From NCBI GenBank assembly GCA_008828725.1, contig MEHQ01003549.1:154084-218083 (forward strand): 64,000 nt of DNA, written 5' to 3'. The position numbers were made by a program, and so were the translations under genes. Origin of the DNA: Saccharina japonica. Its lineage: Eukaryota; Sar; Phaeophyceae; Laminariales; Laminariaceae. Numbering within the stretch: the first letter of the stretch is position 1; the number at the start of each line of letters is the position of its first letter. The notes under the pieces were generated by a model. It did not search any database. It was not told the DNA's origin and worked only from the letters and a program-made list of their open reading frames with translations. Positions 23,066-33,852 of the stretch are shown piece after piece.

Positions 23066-24090
23066 TTGCTGCTGCTTGCTGCTGCTTGCTGCTGCTTGCT
23101 GCTGCTTGCTGCTGCTTGCTGCTGCTTGCTGCTGCTTGCTGCTGCTTGCTGCTGCTTGCTGCTGCTTGCTGCTGCTTGCTGCTGCTTGCTGCTGCTTGCT
23201 GCTGCTTGCTGCTGCTTGCTGCTGCTTGCTGCTGCTTGCTGCTGCTTGCTGCTGCTTGCTGCTGCTTGCTGCTGCTTGCTGCTGCTTGCTGCTGCTTGCT
23301 GCTGCTTGCTGCTGCTTGCTGCTGCTTGCTGCTGCTTGCTGCTGCTTGCTGCTGCTTGCTGCTGCTTGCTGCTGCTTGCTGCTGCTTGCTGCTGCTTGCT
23401 GCTGCTTGCTGCTGCTTGCTGCTGCTTGCTGCTGCTTGCTGCTGCTTGCTGCTGCTTGCTGCTGCTTGCTGCTGCTTGCTGCTGCTTGCTGCTGCTTGCT
23501 GCTGCTTGCTGCTGCTTGCTGCTGCTTGCTGCTGCTTGCTGCTGCTTGCTGCTGCTTGCTGCTGCTTGCTGCTGCTTGCTGCTGCTTGCTGCTGCTTGCT
23601 GCTGCTTGCTGCTGCTTGCTGCTGCTTGCTGCTGCTTGCTGCTGCTTGCTGCTGCTTGCTGCTGCTTGCTGCTGCTTGCTGCTGCTTGCTGCTGCTTGCT
23701 GCTGCTTGCTGCTGCTTGCTGCTGCTTGCTGCTGCTTGCTGCTGCTTGCTGCTGCTTGCTGCTGCTTGCTGCTGCTTGCTGCTGCTTGCTGCTGCTTGCT
23801 GCTGCTTGCTGCTGCTTGCTGCTGCTTGCTGCTGCTTGCTGCTGCTTGCTGCTGCTTGCTGCTGCTTGCTGCTGCTTGCTGCTGCTTGCTGCTGCTTGCT
23901 GCTGCTTGCTGCTGCTTGCTGCTGCTTGCTGCTGCTTGCTGCTGCTTGCTGCTGCTTGCTGCTGCTTGCTGCTGCTTGCTGCTGCTTGCTGCTGCTTGCT
24001 GCTGCTTGCTGCTGCTTGCTGCTGCTTGCTGCTGCTTGCTGCTGCTGCTTGCTGCTGCTGCTTGCTGCTGCTTGCTGCTGCTTGCTGCTT
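23066..24090. repeat. 10-bp tandem array (CTGCTGCTTG)n, about 102 copies
   Basis: From 23071 to 24040 the unit GCTGCTTGCT repeats 97 times in exact phase with no variant seen; the last 50 bp has 13-bp variants. None of the six frames contains a stop, which gives open frames of 338-422 codons (AAACCCLLLL or SSKQQQAAA periodicities) that should not be called genes. Confidence 0.98.
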
Positions 24091-24552
24091 GATGATACTG
24101 CTCAATGCTGCTACTCAATGCTGCTGCAGCAGTTGGTTTTGATCTGGCACGGACGGCTGCTGCCGTAACGTGTGGGCAGTCATCGCCATGAGCGCTGGAG
24201 TTCCGCGAGACAAGCGGGCTTGGGCCTCGTCTATTGTGGGCTGTGGGTTGTGTCGTAGAGGGTGCTTACCCCAGGAGTTACTGTTCAAAGTGCAAGCAAC
24301 GTCACGAGCAGAGAGTACCTGGCAGGCAGCTCAAACGGGGCTGCCCAAAATCATTACGCACGTACGAGTAGCATGGAGCTGATTTTTGTTTGGTTTTTGG
24401 GCCGTTCATCATAACGACGACATTTGACAGGCTCTGATTGGTTTATTTTCTAAAGGTCAAAAGTTTCATTCTCATTTCAACTACTGTAGATCTCGTGACA
24501 TAAAAGAGCCAGTTTTGGCGTAAATACGTGTTTAATGACAGTCCTAACAGTC
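23066..24552 (-). repeat. Dispersed repeat A, copy 3, with expanded tail
   Basis: From 24552 leftward this is a full copy of repeat A (start AGACTGTTAGGACTGTCATT read on the minus strand). Its CAG-rich tail, short in the other two copies, is here a 1-kb array. Confidence 0.85.
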
Positions 24553-24569
24553 TCGGCCTCTCTCGGGTG

Positions 24570-25387
24570 TCACAACGAACAAAATATGCTGCAGGCACGT
24601 GTCTTTCGTCTCTTGACCCGAACTATTGTTCTCCTATCCGTTTCCACTCGGTACGGCCGATGTTCCGCCTTTTCCCCCTTGACTTGCATAGGTCTTCCCG
24701 TCCAATGTCCAACTACGCTATTTCCATACTGCGTTAATTCCTCATCATGTTCCCGTGTGGGTCTCTCTAACCCCCCCCAGTAGGTATAATATTTGCTTGG
24801 CAATTGTTCCACCTAGCCCTCTCGTCAGTCGGTGTTTGGTCAACGTACGCGGCGTCACGCGATGGGTGTTTAATTCTGCTATCACATGAGCAGTTTTCAG
24901 GTGAAACGGGGGTGAAATATCCGAGTAATTGTTCAGTACGTAGTTGCTCATAGACCATGGCAAAAATCTTTGTGCAGTTGCTGCTTCGCGGGGATTATAA
25001 TCTTTATCGTACCGGTGTACCGACACCTACGCATTTATCCCACGTCCTGGTTCACTTGTTCGTATTCCCAACAACAGCAACTTTGGTCCCACGTCTCTCC
25101 CATCACTCGTCTTCCCTGGTCCCACGCATGACACTTTGTGTGGTCCAGTCCAACAATTGGCCAGTTTACTACTGAATGCGAACGATTTTCTGGCCGAGCT
25201 GCCCTCACCTGGCTTGTGTACATGTTTTACTCCTCCCGTGATCATGCTATGGTCATCGTATACCAACGACCAATCTCCCGCTACGAAGTTCATTCGATTG
25301 TTCATGGCTGCACCGAGGTTACTACTGGCGGCTTGATGTTTCGCTTCTATTATTAATAGTCGATCCTGTTCTCGTACTAGTCTACCG
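24570..25387 (-). pseudogene. Gypsy fossil: integrase C-terminal region
   Basis: Contains KLANCWTGPHKV, the usual integrase C-terminal barrel wording, followed by a long extension with HRLTRGLGG and GHWTGRPMQV. Fossil coding only. Confidence 0.6.
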
Positions 25388-25389
25388 TA

Positions 25390-26366
25390 TAACACGGAAG
25401 AGAGCACACCCCGGTGATAACATTTTGGCATTTAAAAATATTATCCCCGGGTGTGCTGTTGTGGAGGGGTGTGCTATCTAACGCATCCCCGGTGATAAAC
25501 ACCATGCACGAGAACCCTGCAGCTAGGGGGTGTGGTAACGAGAGGGTGTGACAACGACGGGGTGTGCTAACGGCATTATTGGTTGGTAAGGAGAGTTAAC
25601 AGACCCCGACCAGATTCAGGGGGTGTGGTAATGAGAGGGTGTGACAACGACATTTCAATGATTGCTATGGAGTGAGTGTGAACTGGCCCCGGCCAGAATG
25701 CAGGAGGTATGTTAGCAAGGGGTGTGCCAACGCATGACAAGCTTGGTCTAAAACCAGTTTGTTTTTCTATTATCACGTATTGCCGGTGATGGTAAGGCAA
25801 ACGCTTGGTCCCCGGGGATAACAGCAAAAATCCCCGCCTTGCTACGATACCGCAAAACGGGCACAGGTTCCGGTGCCATTCAGGTACTCATTGATGAAAC
25901 CCTGAGGGTCGCACCGCAAGTACTGTAGGTGCTTCGCCGTTACCGGTACCGGTAGCCGGGGCTTGGCACACGACGGACGTAGGAGACGTGATAACGTTAG
26001 TGCCAGTACCGGTAAGCGCGCTGGTCCCAGAGAAAAACGACATGATCGTCGCCCGAGGCGCGGCAGCAGTAGCTACAGGTGGGGTCAAAGCCGCAGACTC
26101 GTTCGGCCCACTGTGAGGGGGCGCAGCAGTTGCCTCCATGCTGGTGTCCATACCGGCGCGGGTTGGTTGTGAATTGTGAATGGTATCCATCCACCAGGTG
26201 GTGTGATAATTGTGGAGTTGGACACTGTTTTCAGGTGTAAACACGTAGGGGGTGTGTTTTCTAACGCACCCCCGGTGATAAAGTGACGGTAAAAAAATGA
26301 AGTAAGTTTTTTTTCACTCGGTGTGTTTATGTGGGGGGGAGGTGGGGTGTGCTTTCTTCCGTGTTA
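25390..26366. mobile_element. Inverted-repeat element M3 inserted in the Gypsy fossil
   Basis: The 23-bp ends begin TAACACGGAAGA and finish GCACACCCC; left (25390-25412) and right (26344-26366) differ at one base. Both are flanked by TA (25388-25389, 26367-26368), the target choice of Tc1/mariner-type elements. Subterminal CCCCGGTGATAA blocks resemble M2. Inside, a minus-strand frame (about 26.24-25.89 kb) with SFFSGTSALTGTGTNV and Ala/Thr/Pro-rich sequence is of unknown meaning. No transposase core seen, so it is non-autonomous. Confidence 0.85.
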
Positions 26367-26368
26367 TA

Positions 26369-27500
26369 GGGTATACTCTCGCACGTGCCTGTCCCTCATC
26401 AACTCAAGATATCCAAGCTGGTCTCTCTTTGCGCTCTGGTGACCTTTCACGCGACTACCCTCTAATATAGTCATTAGTATCCTTGGATACCGTACGATGT
26501 GTACCTCGTTCGCAGCCAAACCTATCCCCCTGTTCACGTTATTGTTGCGGGCAGCTATTGCGTATAGCAATACTGCGTCCCTTTTTTTCCAGGGATGCGT
26601 ATTTCCTCGCCCGGAACCCAAACATTTCCGGGAAACAGCCTTTTTCAGCTTTTCGGAAAAATTTCCCCTATTTCCTCTCATGCGAGGGAAAAAAGGCGTG
26701 ATTTTTGGGGGACAAAAATTATCATCCCCGGGCGGCCAATACACTACATGAAGCACAAGTATAAGATGCGTTCAGGCCTTCGGACAGTCATTTTCGATAA
26801 TTTTCACTACACAAGCCCCAGTATTAAATAGGAGTAGTAGCAGTTGCGCACAATGCAAGTATTTCTTGTTGAGTAAATAAATGTGCATCGGTTTGAGTTG
26901 ATTTTTCACTTGTTCGTGTCCTCGTTGATTTCGTCCTGCAGCCGCAGCCATTTGATACTGAAATAATAGGACTACTATGCCGTAGTGCTGATAGGGAATA
27001 TACTTTATGTCGCGAGGTAAATCAGCAGCACAAGGTGCAAAGCAGGACGTGAGCATTTGCAGCAGTGCGCTGCTTCGTACGCGTGTAGCGATCGCGACCT
27101 TTTCCGCGGCCAAAGACTGAAAACATGGACGCGGGACGCCTCAACGAAATCCCAGCGTCCCAGCTGCATCTGCGCCAAGTTTACCCTTTCCATTCGAATA
27201 TGCTAGATCATATATATGATTATATTTTATTGTATGTATAGTACATTTACATTCCTTCGATGATTCCGCTCGCCATAACATCCAATTCCTTTGTATGATA
27301 TCTGTGTGACATAGCAGGGGGCTGTGGGCGCCTACGTGGCGCTCTGCTCTGCTGCACAGCTTACTCAAAAAAATGTGAAGGCACAAGGTGTGGTTCAGTC
27401 TTTCTACCATCCCGTGCGTTTGGAGGTGGTACGAGCTCGTATACTTTTTCACTGAGCCCAACATTATGAAAACCCCCCGACACATTGCTGACACGAATTC
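26369..27500 (-). pseudogene. Gypsy fossil: integrase core and following region
   Basis: YHLQTHGMVERLNHTL (near 27.4 kb) is the H-P-Q-T-x-G-x-V-E-R-x-N integrase core signature, and GLAANEVHIVRYPRI (near 26.5 kb) is the segment that follows it in this family. Fossil coding only. Confidence 0.7.
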
Positions 27501-27890
27501 CAGACCTCGATCTGATAGAAAAGTATGCGGACAACCCCACCTTGGAATATAATGAACTAACCGTGCCGCACAACCTTCCGTGTTTTTATCTCCCTTCGTA
27601 ATTGCGTACGCCTCAGCATGACTAAATGAATCTGCTACCAGAAAGGCTTATTCGTTCCTCTCTACCGTTACGGCAGGGGTCCTAAAAGGGCAAATAATAT
27701 CATGTGTCCGGGTCTACTACAGTACGTAATAATAGCGATATCAGGGGCCAACGCACTGTATTCCGGGTGATTTTGCGTGCCTGATAGTATATAGCATCTT
27801 GGATCCACCATTTTACTCTTTCACCCATACCGATCCATAAATAAGATGTCTGCAACAACCCAAGAGTCAGCTCCTCCTAGTACAACCAGA

Positions 27891-28233
27891 TATGGTCTAG
27901 AGGTAACCTCGAACGCTTCTGAACGTTGATGTCTGGAGTTCGAATCTCACGTGGGTCGGACTTTTGAGTTTATTTGCAAAAATAAATAAAAAACGGAATC
28001 AACTGCTGAGAGCGCCAAGTAGCGTGGGTAGGCACAATTCGATGCGAGTCGACGAGGGAAGGAAAGGCTGAAGTCTTCTCGCGATAAAAATGCAAGGCAA
28101 GAACCGTAGTGGGGGAGGAGGGAGAGGAGCCTACTTTGTGACCCCGGATCTGAGTTACGACTATTAATAGGGAGGAGAGAGAAAGGAAGGGCGAAGATAA
28201 TAAATGGGATGTTTAAAAAAAAAAAAAAAAAAA
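27891..28233 (+). mobile_element. tRNA-derived SINE, copy 1
   Basis: The head has an A-box-like TATGGTCTAGAGGTAACC at 27891 and a B-box-like GGAGTTCGAATCTC at 27935-27948, the spacing of a tRNA promoter. The body contains GCGTGGGTAGGCACAATTC (28023) and GTCGACGAGGGAAGGAA. The 3' end has ATTAATAGGGAGGAGAGAGA and a 19-base A run (28215-28233). It matches 39064-39375 in order. Non-coding; it would be RNA polymerase III driven and moved by a LINE. It lies inside the Gypsy fossil. Target duplication not resolved. Confidence 0.8.
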
Positions 28234-28399
28234 GTGTGCAGCTTCCTTGCGCGCACAATCCATCGCCCAAGGTCGCAAAAGCAGCGGTACATGGGTCCCC
28301 ACTGGCTCATCTCCAACGAGCTTGTACTGTCATGGGTTCCTTTCAGGCTGGTTTCCAGGAGCAAGTGACACACGTCGGACCAGCATTTTTTCTGAGCTA

Positions 28400-29548
28400 T
28401 AGTCCGTCCGATCAAATTTTCACTCTACTGGCTACCCACTTTTTCTCGCCCAATTTTGAGAGTTGACAGGTGAAACAAAGTTGGCATGAACCGGGCGACC
28501 GAGAGGAACCCGAATCCGGTCTTAAAATTAAAATCGGACGTCATTGTCGTTTTTTCGAAAAAATTGTTCCGAAATTACCCCGAAATTACCCCGAAACGGC
28601 AAATAATTGCCCCGAAACGACATATATTCAACCCGACGTGGGCTCATAGCCCCCCCCACATGCGTTGCTGCTCTTGGGCAAGCCCCAAAGCGTGAACAAC
28701 GACAGCTGACCCCTCTTGCGCTCTGGCGCTCTGCGGCGTTGCGTCGATCTGGCGCTAGATCCGTCTGCCGCGGGCCCTTACGCCTCGCGGGGTGCCTCTT
28801 CTGTCTCTGTCCATTCTCCATCGGCATTGTAACCTGTAAAACTGGCATTGTGCTGCTGATCTGGTTCCTCCGCTTTATCTGGTTCTGCCGGCACCGTATT
28901 TGGTTCTGCTGCGCCTTTGGCAAACCGATTGGAAAACTGACCAGTGCTTCTTACAAAGGACCTCTTGCGTGGTCGTCCAGCAGGCATGTTGGACTCTGCC
29001 AAGGTGTAGTCTACGGGTAAGTGGCTGTGAGGTGTGATGTGGGTCGAGGTCGGGGTGATCCTGTCTTTGATACGTTATATCTCGCGACACAGAATTTTAG
29101 TGAAGAAACGAAAAAAAATGACCCCATGAATCGGCCCAATTAGCCTGAATCCGCTGAGTTTTTAGAGGTTTGTCGTGTCTATGTTGGTATTAAAACATCA
29201 CCAACTAACGTTCAGAATCACGGTTTTTGGCCAATTTCTCCGCGAAAAATGGTTGGAAAAATACATAAAATGTGTCCGCGTTTTCCTCTCGGCGAGATCT
29301 ATTATTTTCCGGTCTCTAAATAAAAAGGAGATTCCGCGTTCGACCACCTAAAACATAACCCCGAATTTAGGAATACGCGATTTTCTTTACGCTGAAATAT
29401 AAAAATAAAAATCTGATTCGTAAAGTCCATCCGTCTCACACCGGGCGTTTCAGGGGTACTTTTCGTGAAGTCAGGGTATACGTCAGTCGTCCAGAACAAT
29501 TAGTAATAGTCAATTGGCAGTAGAGTGAAAATTTGATCGGACGGACCA
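28400..29548. mobile_element. Inverted-repeat element M4 inserted in the Gypsy fossil
   Basis: The 31-bp ends read TAGTCCGTCCGATCAAATTT and continue TCACTCTACTG; left (28400-28430) and right (29518-29548) differ at one base. Flanked by TA on both sides (28398-28399, 29549-29550). Internal length 1.15 kb, with one short minus-strand frame. Probably a deletion derivative of a TA-targeting DNA transposon. Confidence 0.85.
28778..28987 (-). CDS. AT-hook-like N-terminal remnant inside M4, 69 aa
   Basis: From the ATG at 28987 the frame starts MPAGRPRKRSFVRSTG and continues with acidic, Pro/Glu-rich sequence (AEPDKAEEPDQQ, ADGEWTETEEAPREA). GRPRKR is an AT-hook core (GRP flanked by basic residues), which binds the minor groove of AT-rich DNA. 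A basic leader followed by a disordered acidic stretch would fit the start of a transposase whose catalytic part has been deleted. Supported only by its position inside the element and by the motif. Confidence 0.4.
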   Translation of the reverse strand: MPAGRPRKRSFVRSTGQFSNRFAKGAAEPNTVPAEPDKAEEPDQQHNASFTGYNADGEWTETEEAPREA

Positions 29549-29550
29549 TA

Positions 29551-30480
29551 GGTAGTTCCATTATCTCCCCCTGTGATACTAATCGTGTTACCTCCTTAAC
29601 AGCCATCCCTGGACCTAAACCTTCCTCGGTTATTTCACTGCTCGATGTGTCGTTTGATATACACGTCATCACTACGTTGGCAGTATCGGCTTTTACCTGG
29701 GCCGCCGACTAATCCTTGGCAGTTTTTTTACATAATCTTCGCCGAACGCGCTCGCTGCTTCATTATCCAACTCTTCTTCTGGCACGTCCAAAGGGTCCAT
29801 CTGCACCAATTCCTGCGCCACCGCTACTTCCTCCCCCGTCTGGTTTATTACTACCACATCCTGTACTAACTTAAATTTTTTTAACTCCCTACAATTCACG
29901 GTCATCGGACATGCGTGTAAAATTAAACCATACTTTAGCTGGCCGCTGGATACTGAACTCTCGTCATGTTCGCTTAGCGGTTCATCGTCACGTATTGCAT
30001 ACGCTCGCGGAATCTCGTACTCGGTTGCGTTGCGTCAGCCTTGCCATAATTGCCTCGCCTCTTCGTTTTCGCGGCGCGCTTGTCTGCTCTACCTCTTTCT
30101 CCCCCACCTCAATTTTTTCGTCGGTTTGACACTCCAGCCCACCCAAGCTGCTGCCCCTCCTCTCTATTCGACACTTCGGCCCTCTCCAGCTGATGCCCTT
30201 CCCTTCAGTTCGACACTCCAGCCCACCCAGGCTCATGCCTTTTCGTCTCCTCAGTCGCGGCTGCACTCCACTGGCACCTACCTGGTACAAATTAAACATC
30301 AATATCCGATGGGTCGGACAGGCGTAGGTTAGCACAGGTTTCTTACTCTGTAGCAGGCGGTGGTAATCGGGACAGAAGGTTTGCGTTACCGTTCAGCCTT
30401 CCCGGCCTGTACACCAGTTTATAGTTATATGCGACAAAAAAATAAACCACCTCTAACATGATACTCGTGAAATGAAGAAC
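29551..30480 (-). pseudogene. Gypsy fossil: end of RNase H and connector
   Basis: YKLVYRPGRLNGNANLLSRL (about 30.4 kb) is the conserved end of Ty3/Gypsy RNase H. The acidic connector further left is poorly conserved. Confidence 0.65.
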
Positions 30481-31183
30481 AAAACTTTTGGAGAAGAACA
30501 AGGATATCCAATAAAAACAGCCGATCGGATCTTGATGAATGGTGGATACCGGTATATCATACTGCTGTATCATATGATATCGCCCAGCAAAACGAAAACA
30601 TAAGAACAACAGAACAAGATACCAGGTACCTTGCACATGATTTTGGGCTCGAACGCACTGCTCGCTACGTCGCTGGTAAAGCGGGTTGTCCTCACTCTCC
30701 CAAGCACACTCTCCGCGAACCCGATTGCTTGGCGGCGCTCCTCACGCTTTCGTTGAGGGTGGAGGGGATTGATGTTTCTTCGTCTGCCTACTCATATATG
30801 GAATCTCTATTATGATGGTGAGACAAAATATTCCAGAACGAAATATTACAGAACACTTTCATCCAGCAGCAGCAGATAGCAGCGGAAGCAGCAACAGCGC
30901 AGTAACCGTATTAGCACAGCAGTACAGCAGCGAAAACAGCAGCAGTACCAAGTAACAGCAGCCGCAGTACAAGTTGAAGCCGAAGCCACAGAAGCAGATA
31001 TAGTAGCATGCTTCCCGGCGTTCATCGCTCTTTCATAGCTCGCGCATGGAAGTCTGAAGATGGGTTTGATCTCATGATATATATCCCCGTTCTGCAAGCG
31101 AGGCATAAGCTTTTTCATGCGCGTGGCAAACGGGACTGTCCGTTATTTGAGATATTACGCAACGGGCCAGGCAGAGAGCAAAC

Positions 31184-31226
<43 letters not shown>

Positions 31227-31620
31227 CAGAAGCACCAGGGGCACGTAGGCTGAATGGCTCGGTGGCTGTGTTATACTCAGCGTTTCGTATGAATTCGTTG
31301 CAAATCAACAGTAAAATAGACGTGTGTCTGTCCATGTGACGACGCTGTATATCGTACCTACTGCACGGAAGAGGGAGGTGTGCCCGAAAGGATTGTTGGT
31401 AGTCATGCCGATCGCCATCAAACAAGTCCGTGTGGCTTTGCTCGCTTTCTATTTACGGAATCGACAAGAGCTACAACATGCAGCGCCTGTTCTTTGATGT
31501 AAGATATGGCCGAGACCGCTTTGACACAAAAGTCACAAAAAAATCGATTCTTCACTGAAAAGGCATCAACCGATGGTAGGCAACCGCTATGAACGTTAGA
31601 AATGATACGAGATAAAATAA
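30481..31620. other. Probable further insert in the Gypsy fossil, identity unknown
   Basis: RNase H sequence stops on either side of this block, which is CAG-rich and contains a (CAG)n run at 31187-31222. No inverted ends or coding domain were found. Confidence 0.4.
31187..31222. repeat. (CAG)n microsatellite
   Basis: About 12 CAG units with one CAA. Confidence 0.9.
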
Positions 31621-31649
31621 AGATCATGTTCTCTGAACTCTGTTGACTT

Positions 31650-31980
31650 TCGTAGCCAGGCTCTCGAGGTTTTATAGCAGTTGGTGATCACTCACCACGA
31701 TAAATGGCATGCCGTAAAATAGTTGGCAATTTGTATTTACTGCCCATACTATTGCTGCACACTCAAGTTCCGTTGCACTCTACTTTTTGCCATTCGGGAG
31801 TGTAGCTCAAAAAGCCAATCGGCCGAGTCGTCCGATCACTCTGGTCCTGCTCTATCACTGCGCCCAACCCGTCAGCAGATGCGTCTGTAATCAACTGAAA
31901 TGGCCGGTCACCTAAACTTGCTCCCGCAAAATCTGGGAAAGCCAATACCTTGGGGTTCGATAGTTGTTCTTGCAAGGTCC
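31650..31980 (-). pseudogene. Gypsy fossil: RNase H start
   Basis: PFQLITDASADGLGAVIEQ and RPIGFLSYT are the standard opening of Ty3/Gypsy RNase H. Confidence 0.75.
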
Positions 31981-32149
31981 GTACTATTTGTATGTGTCCA
32001 AGTGTGAACTTAAATGTTGACCCTTTTTCAATATTTGTTTCAGGTTATTTGTTTCCGTTGCCATTTTGGGCAAAACAATCCTGTGATGTTTAATCGCTCC
32101 CAACAGTGAGCGCAGCTGACGTTCGTTGACATCGGCATCTTAGTTAGTG

Positions 32150-32600
32150 CTTACACGTTTCTAGTGTCAGGCGCTATCCCCTCCGCCGGCTCCCTGTGGC
32201 CCAAACATTTCACCGCCTTTACCCCTAGGTGCGCTTTTTTTGGCGCTACGTACAGTAGTTTCAAATCGAAGGCGGTTAGCCGTTCGAAAAACTTCCGTAA
32301 ATCGCTGATATGTTGCGTGGCCGTTTTTCGAAAAACAGACAGTATCGTCAATAAATAACCGCACTCGTTCCAGCCCCTCACACACACGGCACATTATCGA
32401 GTGAAACCACCCTGGTCTTGACGCAACCCCCATCGACATGACCGTCCACTCCCAGTCCCTGATTGTGTACACACTGCTGTAAGAGGAAAAGTCTTCGTGT
32501 ATGCAACACTTGAAACTCCTCTGATTTAATCCATTGTACTAAAAACGTGGGTCCCTCCCGAATCCGATAAGAGGTCATCTGCCGTTGGTATCGGCAAAAC
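32150..32600 (-). pseudogene. Gypsy fossil: reverse transcriptase
   Basis: MSMGVASRPGWFHSIM and LFIDDTVCFSKN carry the Gypsy RT landmarks (the latter in place of the usual Y-x-D-D box). Confidence 0.7.
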
Positions 32601-33180
32601 TGGTATGACGGATTGCTACTTGGCCTTCTTGTAGTTACACGTGATCCTAATTATGCCATCGGCCTTCGCGATTACTACCAATGGGCTGGACCAGTTGGAG
32701 TATGATCGGCGCAGTAACCCTGCCAGCACTAGTTTATCTATTCATGTTTTCACGTTTGCCGTCAATACTGGAGAATGGCAGTACGGTCGCTGTTTGACTG
32801 GTCCCGCATAGCTCTTGAGTACAATGCAGAACGGATCAACTTTGACGTGTTTCAGACCAGTACTGTGATGGGAAAAACGAGCCTCATACTGACACGACAG
32901 TTCCCCCAATTCGTCAATGTCGGCTGCTGTGCACAGCTCTTTTTCGAAATCGTTTTTTTCTTCCGTTTAAGTGTGGGGCACCCGCCACTGAAACCTTGTA
33001 AAACCCGCGCTCTTATCCGTATCCAAACTCGCTACTCGTATAATTCTGCCCGACGTTGGCTAGGTTTTTTTGTTGTTGGTGCTTCCACAGCTTTTACTGC
33101 ATTTATCGTCTCTGAAGTTGGTTTAAGCTGTTCTTTTGCCAGATCACTCTGGACTAAAGACGCACCTCCTACTCCCAGTT

Positions 33181-33852
33181 TCATGTTCGGATGCATTTAA
33201 TATGATTATGTCCCAAATGTCGAAATGGATTTTCCGATGTACCGGCCTCTACTAAGGCTTCCCTGGGGAACCGGCCCTTAATATATCGGATAAAATAGAT
33301 GCCTTCGGGCGCCGCCGTTCCGTCTGTATTAGTGACTTCGAGTTTTACCCACGACATCGCATTCGATGTTCTGCATCGGTTTCCCGAAACCGTGCAACCA
33401 CAGCTGCTCCATTGCTCGACTTTTTTTATCCCAACCGCACAATTTGCCCATTCTGAATAACGTTGTTCACTTTCGTCCGTCCCGCTATCGCGCACAGTAA
33501 ACGGTACCTCGGTTCCAGTGTTGGTCTTTTCTAGTCGGAAAATCCGCCTAACTATCTTGCCTAGTAATACTGCATGAATAATTGCGCCGTCAGGTACTAT
33601 TTGTGCGTATACCGCTAAACAAACAGCGGTGCTCGTTGATTGCCCGAGGCCATTCCTCCCTCTCCAAGGTTTCCATGGTAAACCTTTGATCGCGCCCATC
33701 AGAGTACGCTTGAATGTACCCCACTTCCGCTCTGGTATTTCTTTTGGGCCGTTTTTAGACGCCGCCCCCCACCCCAGCATACCCTTCCATACCTTACGTT
33801 GAATGAAGGTGGATGGACTCCCAGTGTCCAGCAGTACGGTGCAACCTTGCAC
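33181..33852 (-). pseudogene. Gypsy fossil: aspartic protease region
   Basis: VLLDTGSPSTFI at the right end is the D-T/S-G active-site box of a retropepsin. The remainder is family-typical linker. Confidence 0.65.

Noticed and set aside
23066-24090. CRISPR array
   Set aside because: A continuous 10-bp repeat with no spacers in a eukaryotic context.
22900-24168. Open frames of 338-422 codons on both strands
   Set aside because: They are the 10-bp array read in different frames; a 10-bp stop-free unit leaves all frames open.
27891-27960. A functional tRNA gene
   Set aside because: A and B boxes are present but acceptor and T stems do not pair, and the unit continues into a SINE body.
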